Assembly: GCA_028680875.1 (NCBI GenBank)
Contig: JAQUJQ010000026.1
Coordinates: 1 to 13,117 of the forward strand
Length of the DNA: 13,117 nucleotides
Direction of reading: 5' to 3'
Source: Eubacteriales bacterium
Lineage (GTDB): Bacteria; Bacillota; Clostridia; Peptostreptococcales; Anaerovoracaceae
In this document: one piece after another, positions 1 to 8,871 of the stretch
Position numbering within the stretch: the stretch's first letter is position 1
Layout: every line of letters begins with the position of its first letter
Program-made: the position numbers and the translations under genes
The notes under the pieces: model-generated
The model's input: only the letters and a program-made list of their open reading frames with translations
Databases searched by the model: none
What the model was told of the DNA's origin: nothing

Positions 1-26
1 AGTTTTATGCTTTTCATATAATCCAT

Positions 27-56
27 AAAAAAAACCTTATGCGAGAAGGCATAAGG
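27..56 (-). terminator. Rho-independent terminator, minus strand
   Basis: Read on the minus strand, a perfect 8-bp stem (CCTTATGC / GCATAAGG, positions 35-42 and 49-56) closes a 6-nt loop and is followed directly by eight T residues (27-34). There is no T-tract on the other side, so it works for minus-strand transcription only. It ends the short transcript proposed just upstream and is also the first terminator met by transcripts leaving sbcC. Confidence 0.85.
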
Positions 57-136
57 ATAGCATAACAATATGACACTATTCTCTCGCCATCTCATTCGGG
101 ACGAACCCTCATGTACTCAGAACGATACTTTTCTTT
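27..136 (-). ncRNA. Candidate small RNA or riboswitch/attenuator leader
   Basis: A minus-strand segment of about 110 nt is bounded by an extended -10 promoter and an intrinsic terminator. No sizeable ORF lies in it. A local hairpin with a GGG/CCC stem is near 98-108. Positions 82-87 (GCGAGA as RNA) can pair with 41-46 (UCUCGC as RNA), which covers the terminator loop and the start of its 3' arm; 76-79 can also pair with 57-60. The terminator and this alternative fold exclude each other, as in riboswitches and attenuators. I do not recognise the aptamer class: it does not fit the consensus of SAM, TPP, lysine, ZTP, T-box or guanidine elements as I recall them. It may instead be a stand-alone sRNA. 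A six-codon ORF (112-92, MRVRPE) lies inside but lacks a convincing ribosome-binding site. Confidence 0.4.
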
Positions 137-142
137 GTTAAT

Positions 143-170
143 ATTATAACATATGCAATTTGAAATGCAA
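143..170 (-). promoter_or_regulatory. Extended -10 promoter, minus strand
   Basis: On the minus strand a perfect TATAAT (148-143) is preceded by TG with one base between (TGT-TATAAT), an extended -10 element. A weak -35-like TTGCAT is at 170-165 with a 16-nt spacer. Transcription would start near the A at 136. The element sits about 10 to 40 bp beyond the sbcC stop codon, so it belongs to a separate unit downstream and not to the operon. Confidence 0.6.
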
Positions 171-181
171 GGGTTTATTAA

Positions 182-3100
182 TCAATTTATTTTTAAACAC
201 AGACTGCTTCCTGTTACACCTTTTTTTACTATAATCTTCTTATCAATACGCTCTCTTAACTGATTAACATGGGAAATAATCCCCACCAGTCGGTTCCCTG
301 TAGCAAGAGAATTGAGGATTTCAATCGACTGTTCAAGAGAGTCTGAGTCCAATGCACCGAAGCCTTCATCTACAAACATGGTATCCAATTGAATGCCCCC
401 TGCGTATTGTTGAATCACATCAGATAGTCCCAAAGCCATGGCCAGGGCGGCTTTGAAAGATTCCCCTCCGGAAAGAGTTTTGACACTACGGCTCTTTCCC
501 GTATAATAATCCATTACATCAAGCTCCAATCCCGTTTGGCTCCTTAGGTTATCCCCTTCCTCTTTTCGCATCAACATGAACCGATTACCTGTCATATACG
601 AAAACCGTCGGTTTGCTGCATTAATGATCCGGTTAAAATAGCTGGTCTGAACATACTGCTCAAAAGCTAGCTTTTGTTTGCCACTTAAATCACCGTTTGC
701 TGTATCAGATAAATTCCGCATACATAAATATTCTTTTTCGATCCTGCTCATTTCCTTTTGCTTTGATTGAATTTTATTAAGTACCCCCTTATTGGTTTCC
801 AATCTGCTAAATAGGATACGATGCCGTTCCTCTGAATACTTCTTTTTTTCCTTCAACTCATTTTGCTTTTCCTCAAAGCCCTTGATATCGATAAACGCAA
901 CCTCTTTTGTCTCTTCTTCCAATGTGGATATTTCCGTTTTTAAGGTCCTGACCTGATCAAAGTAATTTTGCACCTGATTTTTAAGCTGTTTAATATCCGC
1001 CTCCGTCACTAAGACGCTTTTATATTGCTCCTGATCAAGAAATCCCCGTTCTTTCAAAACCCGCTTGAAGGTTTCATCCATTTGAGCCAAGTCTTTTTTT
1101 GCACCAACCAACCTTTCTGTAAGTTCCCCTATTATTACTTTTGCCTTTTCCACCTTTCCCTTACATTCGTTGTATGCTTTTTCGGAAGCAGACAAAGCCT
1201 CTTTTAATTGCTTTAGATTTTGTTTTTTGGTCTGAATGTCCTTAAGGGCTCCCTCTTTGGTTTTATATTTTAGCTTGTTTCCGATGGTTTCCATTTTAGC
1301 AGTGACTCCGCTTTCGACAACCTTCAGCTCGCCGATTTCTGTTTCCAGTCCTGCAATTTCAATTATCAATTCTGCCAGAGCCTTTTCTATTCTTGCAAAC
1401 TCTTTTTCACATTCTGTCCTTCGCTTTATCTCTTCCCGGATTCGATTTTCCTCTCTTGTCCCCTGTTCCAGGTGTGTTTCCACATTTTTCATTTCCCCTT
1501 CCAATAGAGCAGGAAGCTCCGAAAGGGAGATTCCCCCCAGGAGTGGTATAGCTGACTTTAGAATGGATCCTTCCCCGGCTTCTACTCCGGCTTTCAAAAT
1601 ACCTGCTTCCTCGCTGAACTTTTGCATCTTATCTCTTGCATCCGCTGCGTTCTTTTTTGCCTTCTTCAGTTCTCCTTCGGTAGGTGCTTCTCTATTTATT
1701 TTCGCAGGAGAGGGATGAATTGTGGAACCGCATACAGGGCAAGGACTATCTGGAGACATTTTACTTGCCAGTACACCTGCCTGCTCATCAAAGAAAGCTT
1801 GTTCCAGTCTTTCATATATGGCCGATTTGGAGACACTATCATCCTGTGCCTTTAAATATTCTTTCTTTACAGAATCCAGCTTTATCTTGTCTTTTTTCAT
1901 CTCTTCCAGGTCAGTACCCAATTGGTCCAACTTTTCTTTTCGATTGGAAACATCAGCAAGCTGTTTTTTTATCCGTTCTGATTTAACATCCAGATCCTTA
2001 AGAGAATCCATCTCTCTTTTCAATCGTTCTTCCCGGTCCATTAGAATATTTTTTCGGGCCTTCGCCGTATCAAATTCTCCTGTTTTCTTACGGATCTCTT
2101 TTTTTATCCCAAAAGCCTCGCTTTGCAAGGTCTCCAATTGGTCGTAAGTGGGTAATTCCTCTGAAGCGGTGGATATTTCTCCTGTCAGGATTTCCCGCTC
2201 TGATTCTTTTTCTATCTCCCTTTGATAAGATTGTTTTAGACTTTCCAATATGCGCGTTTTATTTATCAGGACTTCCTGTTGCTTTTTGATACTCGTTTCT
2301 ATATCAGATATAGATTTACTGGATCTTTCCAATTGGTCCCACACGGGTTTTACATGATAAAGAGCATTTTCCCATTTTACCAGTTGACTCTGCTTTTCTT
2401 TGAATTCTTCTCTTTGCTCTTCCAAATCCCTCAGGTGGCCCCTTGCTCTTTCCAGTTTTTCCAATCTCTCGTTATTGGAAGTCACCCTTGCCATTTCTTT
2501 GTTTAATTCAATTAATTCATCTTGTAATTTCTTTCCTGTTTTTTTCTCCCTTTCTTGCAATTTTGTATCCTCTTCGATAAGAGTAATAAGAGAAGCCATG
2601 AATTGATCCAATAGATGAATGTTATTTTCAACCTTTAGTTTTTCCAGTTCTAAATACACTACATTATCTTTCGGGCAAGAAACTTCACCTACATATTGCA
2701 ATATACTTTTATGCAGGTCTTCGTACTGTCCTTTCAGATTGTTTGCCTGTCTTTTTAATTCCATTTGGAATTGTCGGTAAAGATCGGTATTAAAGACAGT
2801 ACGAAATATTTTGCCCCGTTCCTCTGTATTGGCCAGGAGCAGTTTTAAAAAATCACCTTGGGCAATCATTGCAATCTGGGTAAATTGATTCCTATCGATA
2901 CCCAAGAGCTCCTTTATTGCCTCTGTTACTGCGGTACTGCCGGTTTTCACTTTGCCATCAGGATAGATTAGGGCAGCATTGGCGTTTTCCCACGTTGTAC
3001 CTTCTCCGCGGCTCTTGGCCCGTTGGTATTTTGGGTTACGCTCTATTTTGTATATCTCTTCCTGATATACAAACTCCAATTCGACAAAGGTTTTCACCTT

Positions 3101-3319
3101 TGTCGAAGCAAAGTCGCTTCGGAACATGGTGCTTTCGCGATTAGTACCGCTGGCCTCTCCATAGAGTGCAAAGGTGATGGCATCAAATATGGTGGTTTTA
3201 CCGGCTCCGGTATCTCCGGTAATGAGATAAAGGCCCCTGTCGCCAAATTCCGAAAGAGGTATCTCCACCTTATCCCCATAAGGTCCAAATGCACTCAAAA
3301 TCAGCTTTAAAGGTTTCAT
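182..3319 (-). CDS. sbcC: SbcC, ATPase subunit of the SbcCD (Mre11-Rad50-type) nuclease
   Basis: This is the Rad50-like SMC subunit of SbcCD, which binds DNA ends and hairpins and drives the SbcD nuclease with ATP. At 1045 residues it is full length for the family. Visible parts are Walker A GDTGAGKT (35-42), a long Glu/Lys-rich coiled coil, the zinc hook CPVC (527-530) almost exactly mid-protein, the returning coiled coil, the ABC signature LSGGES (about 949-954), and Walker B ending in D984-E985 (FVDEGFGALD). All catalytic motifs are canonical. Its ATG overlaps the sbcD stop by 4 bp (ATGA), with an AGGAGG site 9 nt upstream, so translation is probably coupled. It is the last gene of the operon. 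In many Firmicutes sbcDC is a free-standing pair; here it follows a Wadjet system. Confidence 0.97.
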   Translation of the reverse strand: MKPLKLILSAFGPYGDKVEIPLSEFGDRGLYLITGDTGAGKTTIFDAITFALYGEASGTNRESTMFRSDFASTKVKTFVELEFVYQEEIYKIERNPKYQRAKSRGEGTTWENANAALIYPDGKVKTGSTAVTEAIKELLGIDRNQFTQIAMIAQGDFLKLLLANTEERGKIFRTVFNTDLYRQFQMELKRQANNLKGQYEDLHKSILQYVGEVSCPKDNVVYLELEKLKVENNIHLLDQFMASLITLIEEDTKLQEREKKTGKKLQDELIELNKEMARVTSNNERLEKLERARGHLRDLEEQREEFKEKQSQLVKWENALYHVKPVWDQLERSSKSISDIETSIKKQQEVLINKTRILESLKQSYQREIEKESEREILTGEISTASEELPTYDQLETLQSEAFGIKKEIRKKTGEFDTAKARKNILMDREERLKREMDSLKDLDVKSERIKKQLADVSNRKEKLDQLGTDLEEMKKDKIKLDSVKKEYLKAQDDSVSKSAIYERLEQAFFDEQAGVLASKMSPDSPCPVCGSTIHPSPAKINREAPTEGELKKAKKNAADARDKMQKFSEEAGILKAGVEAGEGSILKSAIPLLGGISLSELPALLEGEMKNVETHLEQGTREENRIREEIKRRTECEKEFARIEKALAELIIEIAGLETEIGELKVVESGVTAKMETIGNKLKYKTKEGALKDIQTKKQNLKQLKEALSASEKAYNECKGKVEKAKVIIGELTERLVGAKKDLAQMDETFKRVLKERGFLDQEQYKSVLVTEADIKQLKNQVQNYFDQVRTLKTEISTLEEETKEVAFIDIKGFEEKQNELKEKKKYSEERHRILFSRLETNKGVLNKIQSKQKEMSRIEKEYLCMRNLSDTANGDLSGKQKLAFEQYVQTSYFNRIINAANRRFSYMTGNRFMLMRKEEGDNLRSQTGLELDVMDYYTGKSRSVKTLSGGESFKAALAMALGLSDVIQQYAGGIQLDTMFVDEGFGALDSDSLEQSIEILNSLATGNRLVGIISHVNQLRERIDKKIIVKKGVTGSSLCLKIN

Positions 3320-4464
3320 GAGGGATTCCCTCCTAATTCTTCGAGTATTTTAGTAACAATTGAGATTTTTTCATCATCCAATTCAATGTTGTTCTGCAAC
3401 AGATAAAACTCCCGGAAAAGTTCAAGATGGGATCTTTGGGCCGGATCCTCAACCGATATATCTGATTTCAACTCTTGATACCTTAGATTGTCATATTCCA
3501 GGCGCATTACATTGGGATACACTGTACGAATCTTTCCCATGGGATCCATAATGTCTTCTTCATCCGTCAGTGTTACATGGATGTAGTCCTCTGTATTGGT
3601 CCCTTCATAGATTTCCGGTGACAGCAATTCATTGATAGGTCCTCTTATCTCCCGCATATCCCGATGGGGGATTAAAGGAATGGTTTCAATGGTTACATCC
3701 CCTTTTTTACCCAGTTTAACTAGTGTCACCGATTTATTATGTCTCGCTTCGGAAAAGGAGTATTTTAAAGGAGAACCTGCATAGCGGACCGTATCCCTGC
3801 CGATCCTTTGGGGCCCGTGAAGGTGCCCCAGGGCTACATAATCAAAATCGTCAAAGATGCCAACATCAATGTTGTCCAAACCTCCTATAGAAAGAAGCTC
3901 AGATTCGCTTCTTTCCGGCTGAATTCCACCACCGGTAATAAATTGATGGGCCACCAGGACATTGCGCTTGGCTGGATTGATTGGTGTATTATGGATTACA
4001 GTTTCAACCGCATCCTGGAAGCTTTCAATCTCTGCATCCGGGTAAAAGCTCCGTACATTGGCGGGCTTGATAAAGGGCATCATATAAATGTTCACTTCAC
4101 CGATCTGATCCTTTAGAATCGTTTGCGTCAACTGCCCGTCAAACACCTTTGCCATATATATGCCTTGGCCTTTCATTATGCGGGAACCGTAGGCAATACG
4201 CTCTGGGGAATCATGGTTTCCACTTATAACAAAACAGGGTATGCTTCGTTCTGCGATACCGGTAATAAATTCATCGAACAGCTCCACCGCCTCCGCTGAA
4301 GGTATAGATTTATCGTAAATATCACCGGCAATGAGAATCCCATCAGGTTTATAGTCGTCAATTGTATTGAGAATTTTAATTAATATGTATTTTTGATCTT
4401 CCAGCATACTGAATTCGTTAACTCGTTTTCCAATATGCAGGTCTGCTAAATGCATTAATTTCAT
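3316..4464 (-). CDS. sbcD: SbcD, Mre11-type nuclease subunit of SbcCD
   Basis: This is the manganese-dependent exo/endonuclease subunit that acts with SbcC on double-strand ends, hairpins and protein-blocked ends. The 382 residues carry the calcineurin-like phosphoesterase motifs in order: D8-L-H10, G47-D-I-Y-D51, G82-N-H-D85, an AHQF histidine near 174, and G213-H-L-H216. A C-terminal capping domain follows. Length is close to the usual 380-400. The ATG is preceded by a GGAGG site at 7 nt spacing. It starts 18 bp after the jetC stop, the only true gap among the major genes, which may mark the seam between the Wadjet and SbcCD modules. No promoter or terminator is seen in that gap, so it is probably co-transcribed with jetC. 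Confidence 0.97.
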   Translation of the reverse strand: MKLMHLADLHIGKRVNEFSMLEDQKYILIKILNTIDDYKPDGILIAGDIYDKSIPSAEAVELFDEFITGIAERSIPCFVISGNHDSPERIAYGSRIMKGQGIYMAKVFDGQLTQTILKDQIGEVNIYMMPFIKPANVRSFYPDAEIESFQDAVETVIHNTPINPAKRNVLVAHQFITGGGIQPERSESELLSIGGLDNIDVGIFDDFDYVALGHLHGPQRIGRDTVRYAGSPLKYSFSEARHNKSVTLVKLGKKGDVTIETIPLIPHRDMREIRGPINELLSPEIYEGTNTEDYIHVTLTDEEDIMDPMGKIRTVYPNVMRLEYDNLRYQELKSDISVEDPAQRSHLELFREFYLLQNNIELDDEKISIVTKILEELGGNPS

Positions 4465-4482
4465 AGAGGTGCCTCCGATTGA

Positions 4483-7400
4483 CTAAAATAAAGTTAATTG
4501 TTCCGGATCAATATACCTTAATACATCCTCATCCTCTTCAGCCCGTACATCCTTAACGACCACCCTCATCCGGCCATCGTTAAGAATGTCCTGATTTAAG
4601 AGATAACTTACACTGAACTTTGACGTGATTTCACGGGGTATTCGATGCCCGGGAGCAATGAGCTGGATATCATTCTGCTTCATTATCTGAAACATGGGTT
4701 CCCACAAATACACTGCGGAGGTAGATCCGAAAGGATTGTCCGCAATAATGACTTTCTTAGTTTTTACAGAGGAATTGGTTATTGAAAGCATTCGAATGAA
4801 TGAAATCAAACAGGCGGCAAAAATAAAGTATAGAGAATTGTTTTGCCCCTCCGAGCCCACTGCCGTTTCCCAGCGGTAAAACCTGGAGTTTTCCGGGATG
4901 CTTTCCACCTTATAAAGTCTCACGACAGCTTTGTTCATATCAACAATCTGTGCCAACAGTTCTTTCGTTGCAAGTAGTAAAGCGATTCGCTTTCGGTCAA
5001 CCGATCCCTCCATGCTGATTTCCTTCACAATGCTTTCAATATGTGCCTTCATCCGAAGACTTTTTTCCTTTTTTTCGAATTCCTGGAGCCTCAATTCGAT
5101 CATGTTTGTCCGTCTTCCATAGACTTGGATACGAGAAAGAGATTCAAGCTTTCTTAAATGACCCAGAACCAATTCAGCCCTTTGAACGCATCTTTGAACA
5201 AAATCTTCCTGATACTTTTCCAACTGCAGGATATCGTTGCTGATTTTCCTCATCTGTTCTTCGATATTGGCAATGTATTCTATAAAAGCATCCCTTCTGG
5301 AAAGACATTGAGCCTTGCTGTATGGCGTGCTTATTTTGCTCAACTCATCCAAAGGCTCACGAATCACAAAATCACTTGACTCTATATAAATCATTGCAAT
5401 CCGCTTCTCCCAGTCATTACATAGTTCTTCTATTATGCTCTTTAAGGATTGGTATTCTCTTTCAAAGGGTCTATATTCTTTGATCTCCTGTGCTACAGAT
5501 TCATTATTTATGACTTTTTCCCTTTCCATGAAGGCTTCATAGTCCTCCATCTGATTATTCAACTTACTAAGTTCTTCTTTTATTGCTTCAAGTTCCTCTT
5601 CGGCTTTTTTTATTCCTTCCTTATAGCTTGCTATAAGCTGTTCCGCCGAATCGATTTCCTGCATGTATTGATATTCATTATCATAGATTGGCAAATCATT
5701 TTTTACGTCTTCCGGAAAACCTTTTAATATTTCTTCCAGTTTCCCTTCAATTTTTTGTATTTCTAAACTGATTTTTACTATTTTTTCATTCCAGGTCTTT
5801 ATTTGTTCATTGCCTTCTTTTATCTCTGCTTTGGTATTATTTATCACTGTTTGTGAAGGAATTGTAATTAGAACACCCTCTTTCTCCTTTTTCTCTATGT
5901 CCTCCAAATCTCCTCCATATTCTCTTGAGATTCTGGTCTTTAGACCGTTGAGCCCTTTCTCATTTTCTTCAAATTCTTTTCTCAGTTCCTGTTCCTGATT
6001 GATTGATCCCCTTACCATTTCATAAAGAGCTTCATAATCTGTCCTCAAACGATCTATAGGCTGATTATTTTCGATTTCTTCAAAACCGGTCAAATTTTCC
6101 TTCCGATTACCGACATCTTGAAGATTAAGACGAACTTTTATAATTTGATCTTCTAACGAAGCATATCGGCGATCCAATGAGTCTTCACATTTTTTTATCA
6201 CAGCAATATTCTGCCTTACAGCGGTTCGCTCTGCATTTTTTACTCTTGATTGCTCTCTTACAGCATTTAATTCATCGGAAATCTTTATGCTTTCGATGAG
6301 CTTTTCAATTTGAATATTGCATTCTTCTTTTTGCTCTGTAAGCTCTTTTTCTTTCTTATAGAGCAAATTCAATTCTTTCCTTATTCTGTTTTTTTCCTCT
6401 TGCCTATCTAGAAAATGCTGCTCCAAAGCGGCCATCTCATTTTTTAATTCCTGAAAGCTTATTTCATTACTCTCTACCTGCTCCTTTGGATATTTCCCGA
6501 AAAAAACATTGAGGCCGGAAAGTTGGGCAGTCAGCTCAGTAATTCTTGTTTCACCTTCCGACACTTCCTTGTTAATGTTGATCAATGTGGTTTCCATACT
6601 TGCAAGATATTCCTCATATTGACTCTTATCCAGCAATAAATCAGTAAAACTGCAAAAGTAGTAAATACCCTGCTGGTTAAGTTTTTCAGCTACCCTTACC
6701 GTCTCTAAATTAACTATGGGAACCGGATAATCAGAAGAAAAATTCAGTTTTATTCTGCCTCTTTTCAGTTTCTCAAAGGAGATCTCATCCACAATAATTG
6801 AAAAGGGCAAATAAGGCCGGTAATGCAATAGCTTTTCCTTTTCTGCAGTATCCAGCATGGCAATCCAGTCAATTCCCGCCTGCACATGTTCACATTTCTG
6901 GTTCAACTGTTCAACTAGAGCCAATACCTCATCATTTGGAACATAATAACCCCGATCCATAGAAAGCTGTCTTTTCTGCCGCATCCTGCTCCCTTCTATT
7001 TCTTTCTCCAATTTGCTTAAGCTTTCCTTTTGAATCAGTAGCTCCAATCCCTCCTGATACTCCCAAAGAGTACCTTTTTCAAATGTCGCCGCCTTTTTCT
7101 CAAGTAGAGATAATTCTTGTTGATATGCCTCCAACCAATCCCGGTATTGTTTCTCTTTATCCGATAATCGGTCAATTTCACCTTGATTTCTTACTGTATC
7201 TAACTCCAAATCCTTAAATTGCTTATTAAGAGTTTCTATTTTTTCTAAAAGTGATTCTTCTTCGGAAAGAAAACGATTCAGATCCTCTTTCAGTTCTTTC
7301 AAGAACATCTCAGGTGAGAGGACTCCATTCATTTCTCCCTGTTCAAGAAAGAAATTATGCAAAACCTTCTGTCTATCTACTAAATTCCGTTCCTCTATTG

Positions 7401-8871
7401 AAAGGCGCTCCGCCTCTGTGTTCAATGCCGATTCTTTTCGTTCTTCCTTGATTCGCTCCTGTTTGTTTTTCTCCTTACTGTTTACAAGTTCATTTTTCTC
7501 ATCCTGTGACTTTTTTTCTTTCAATAAAAGATCATCATACAATCTGCTCTCCAGGAATCTGAGCTTTCCCCCGGCTGCCCTATAGTCTGCATTGATACTA
7601 TCCTCATCGGCCTTTAGTGACTGTAAGCGCTTTTGAATTGCATTCTTTTTATCTTTTGCTCCTCGGTACTCTCCATAACCTTCCAATATCAAAAGTCGGT
7701 TGAGATTTTCTTCCCTATCTCTTTGCTTTTCTGCAAAACGATTGTATTCTTCCTCTAGTAAATCTCTCTTATTCGACAGGCCTTCTTTTTGATGGTTTAC
7801 CAGCCCGGCTTCCAATAATCTCTTTAGACTGATTCCCTCTTGACTGCCTGCAAGATTGTCCTCTAGTCGATCTTCTGCCTCTATCTTCTCTTTTTCCAAA
7901 GCCTTGAGCCTTTTTAGAATTAAGTTTCTGATTGCCACTGCCTGCTGTTTATATGCTTCGTACTCTTGGAAGGTCTTATAGAGTTCCTCGTTTTTTCTTT
8001 GAAATTCGCTGTAATACTCTTTGATTTTCTCAAATTCGGCCATATGTCCCTTGAGCTTAAGATATTCGTTCAGACTGCTTCTGATTTCAATCAAGGTGTC
8101 TGCCAGCAATAGACTTTCGTTATTGTTTTTCTCACCTTTGTTTAAAGCTTCTACATCCTCTATTATCTTTACAAACTGATTCTCTATCAGTTTTCTGGAA
8201 GTGATATTTTGTCTGAAATAGGATTCTATGTTATTTTCTCCGCTATTGATTCCCTTGATAATATTCCATTCTGTGGCAATCAGATTATGAGCAGAAATAT
8301 AGCTTTGGTATTGGTCAATTCGATCAAATATCTCCGCCGGCAAACCTTTTTGTCTCATCTGCTGTATATATTTTCTTATATCTTCAAAACCCGCATAAAT
8401 CTTTTTTCCGGTCTCTTCCGTCACGAAAGGTACAGATTTGATCCCAGTTATTTTATGGTCGTTATAGAATACACACCAATTGAGATGCTCAATATCCGAT
8501 GCCTGATAATTCTCCTCTTCTTCAATTTCTTCGATTCCTGCAGTTTCACCGGAACCCCTTCTTTTTCTAACACAAAACCCGGTCAGCAAATACTTGTATC
8601 CTGAACCTTCTTCCAGGATCCACTCTACGGCCACATGGGAAGTCTTGTCCTTTACCCCTTGAAAGATAAGACTGACGGGCTTTTCTTTTCTAAGATAGGA
8701 TTTGGGCAGAACGGTCTGTAAGATCAACTGTAGAAGCAGGGATTTTCCGCCTCCGTTTTCCAGATCGTAGGTGGTGTTTTTGCCCCCAAGCTCCATTCGA
8801 AAATCATCATAGAGTTGAGTGGCATTATTAAAGTGAACATTGGTCAACCTTATACTATTGATATGCGGCAT
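4483..8871 (-). CDS. jetC: JetC, SMC/MukB-like ATPase of a Wadjet system
   Basis: This 1462-residue SMC-like protein is the motor of the Wadjet complex, which in characterised systems extrudes DNA loops to find small circles. The N-terminal head has a P-loop LENGGGKS (37-44); the usual first Walker A glycine is Leu37. Long Glu/Lys/Leu-rich coiled coils flank a globular hinge at about 640-750, midway along the chain. The C-terminal head has a signature-like GSEGQ (1339-1343) and Walker B VIIADNPFG (D1378), where Asn1379 stands in the usual catalytic Glu position. A D-N-P-F-G motif also occurs, as I recall, in other large SMC-like ATPases, so this may be a lineage trait and not decay. The protein ends in an acidic tail and Q-L-T-L-F. 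The ATG overlaps the jetB stop by 1 bp (TAATG), with GGAGG 10 nt upstream inside the jetB end. MukB and SbcC are alternatives, but the neighbours exclude both. Confidence 0.92.
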   Translation of the reverse strand: MPHINSIRLTNVHFNNATQLYDDFRMELGGKNTTYDLENGGGKSLLLQLILQTVLPKSYLRKEKPVSLIFQGVKDKTSHVAVEWILEEGSGYKYLLTGFCVRKRRGSGETAGIEEIEEEENYQASDIEHLNWCVFYNDHKITGIKSVPFVTEETGKKIYAGFEDIRKYIQQMRQKGLPAEIFDRIDQYQSYISAHNLIATEWNIIKGINSGENNIESYFRQNITSRKLIENQFVKIIEDVEALNKGEKNNNESLLLADTLIEIRSSLNEYLKLKGHMAEFEKIKEYYSEFQRKNEELYKTFQEYEAYKQQAVAIRNLILKRLKALEKEKIEAEDRLEDNLAGSQEGISLKRLLEAGLVNHQKEGLSNKRDLLEEEYNRFAEKQRDREENLNRLLILEGYGEYRGAKDKKNAIQKRLQSLKADEDSINADYRAAGGKLRFLESRLYDDLLLKEKKSQDEKNELVNSKEKNKQERIKEERKESALNTEAERLSIEERNLVDRQKVLHNFFLEQGEMNGVLSPEMFLKELKEDLNRFLSEEESLLEKIETLNKQFKDLELDTVRNQGEIDRLSDKEKQYRDWLEAYQQELSLLEKKAATFEKGTLWEYQEGLELLIQKESLSKLEKEIEGSRMRQKRQLSMDRGYYVPNDEVLALVEQLNQKCEHVQAGIDWIAMLDTAEKEKLLHYRPYLPFSIIVDEISFEKLKRGRIKLNFSSDYPVPIVNLETVRVAEKLNQQGIYYFCSFTDLLLDKSQYEEYLASMETTLININKEVSEGETRITELTAQLSGLNVFFGKYPKEQVESNEISFQELKNEMAALEQHFLDRQEEKNRIRKELNLLYKKEKELTEQKEECNIQIEKLIESIKISDELNAVREQSRVKNAERTAVRQNIAVIKKCEDSLDRRYASLEDQIIKVRLNLQDVGNRKENLTGFEEIENNQPIDRLRTDYEALYEMVRGSINQEQELRKEFEENEKGLNGLKTRISREYGGDLEDIEKKEKEGVLITIPSQTVINNTKAEIKEGNEQIKTWNEKIVKISLEIQKIEGKLEEILKGFPEDVKNDLPIYDNEYQYMQEIDSAEQLIASYKEGIKKAEEELEAIKEELSKLNNQMEDYEAFMEREKVINNESVAQEIKEYRPFEREYQSLKSIIEELCNDWEKRIAMIYIESSDFVIREPLDELSKISTPYSKAQCLSRRDAFIEYIANIEEQMRKISNDILQLEKYQEDFVQRCVQRAELVLGHLRKLESLSRIQVYGRRTNMIELRLQEFEKKEKSLRMKAHIESIVKEISMEGSVDRKRIALLLATKELLAQIVDMNKAVVRLYKVESIPENSRFYRWETAVGSEGQNNSLYFIFAACLISFIRMLSITNSSVKTKKVIIADNPFGSTSAVYLWEPMFQIMKQNDIQLIAPGHRIPREITSKFSVSYLLNQDILNDGRMRVVVKDVRAEEDEDVLRYIDPEQLTLF
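4486..4503 (-). other. Predicted sliding-clamp-binding motif at the JetC C-terminus
   Basis: The last six codons of jetC encode E-Q-L-T-L-F, followed directly by the TAG stop. The pentapeptide Q-L-(S/D/T)-L-F is the known consensus by which bacterial polymerases and repair proteins bind the beta clamp (DnaN), often at a flexible C-terminus. An acidic, probably disordered stretch (RAEEDEDV) lies a few residues before it. The motif is seen directly; its function here is inferred from the match and position. Confidence 0.5.

Noticed and set aside
92..125. Plus-strand guanidine-II-like (mini-ykkC) hairpins suggested by GGGACGAACCC
   Set aside because: Only one loose ACGR-type loop is present, the second hairpin does not form, and no plus-strand gene lies downstream to be controlled.
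149..176. Bulged inverted repeat TGCAATTTGAAATGCA as an sbcC terminator
   Set aside because: The stem is short, AT-rich and bulged, with no T-tract after it; it overlaps the -35/-10 spacer of the proposed promoter. The terminator at 27-56 is far better.
1236..1718. Plus-strand open frame of 160 codons antisense to sbcC, and similar plus-strand frames elsewhere
   Set aside because: They are Ser/Phe/Leu-rich complements of Glu/Lys-rich coiled-coil codons, lack good ribosome-binding sites, and lie wholly inside well-supported minus-strand genes.
4483..8871. JetC as a decayed or housekeeping SMC/MukB gene
   Set aside because: The frame is intact over 1462 codons, the hinge and both heads are present, and it sits between jetB and sbcD with the full jet set. 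Non-canonical head residues alone do not show decay.
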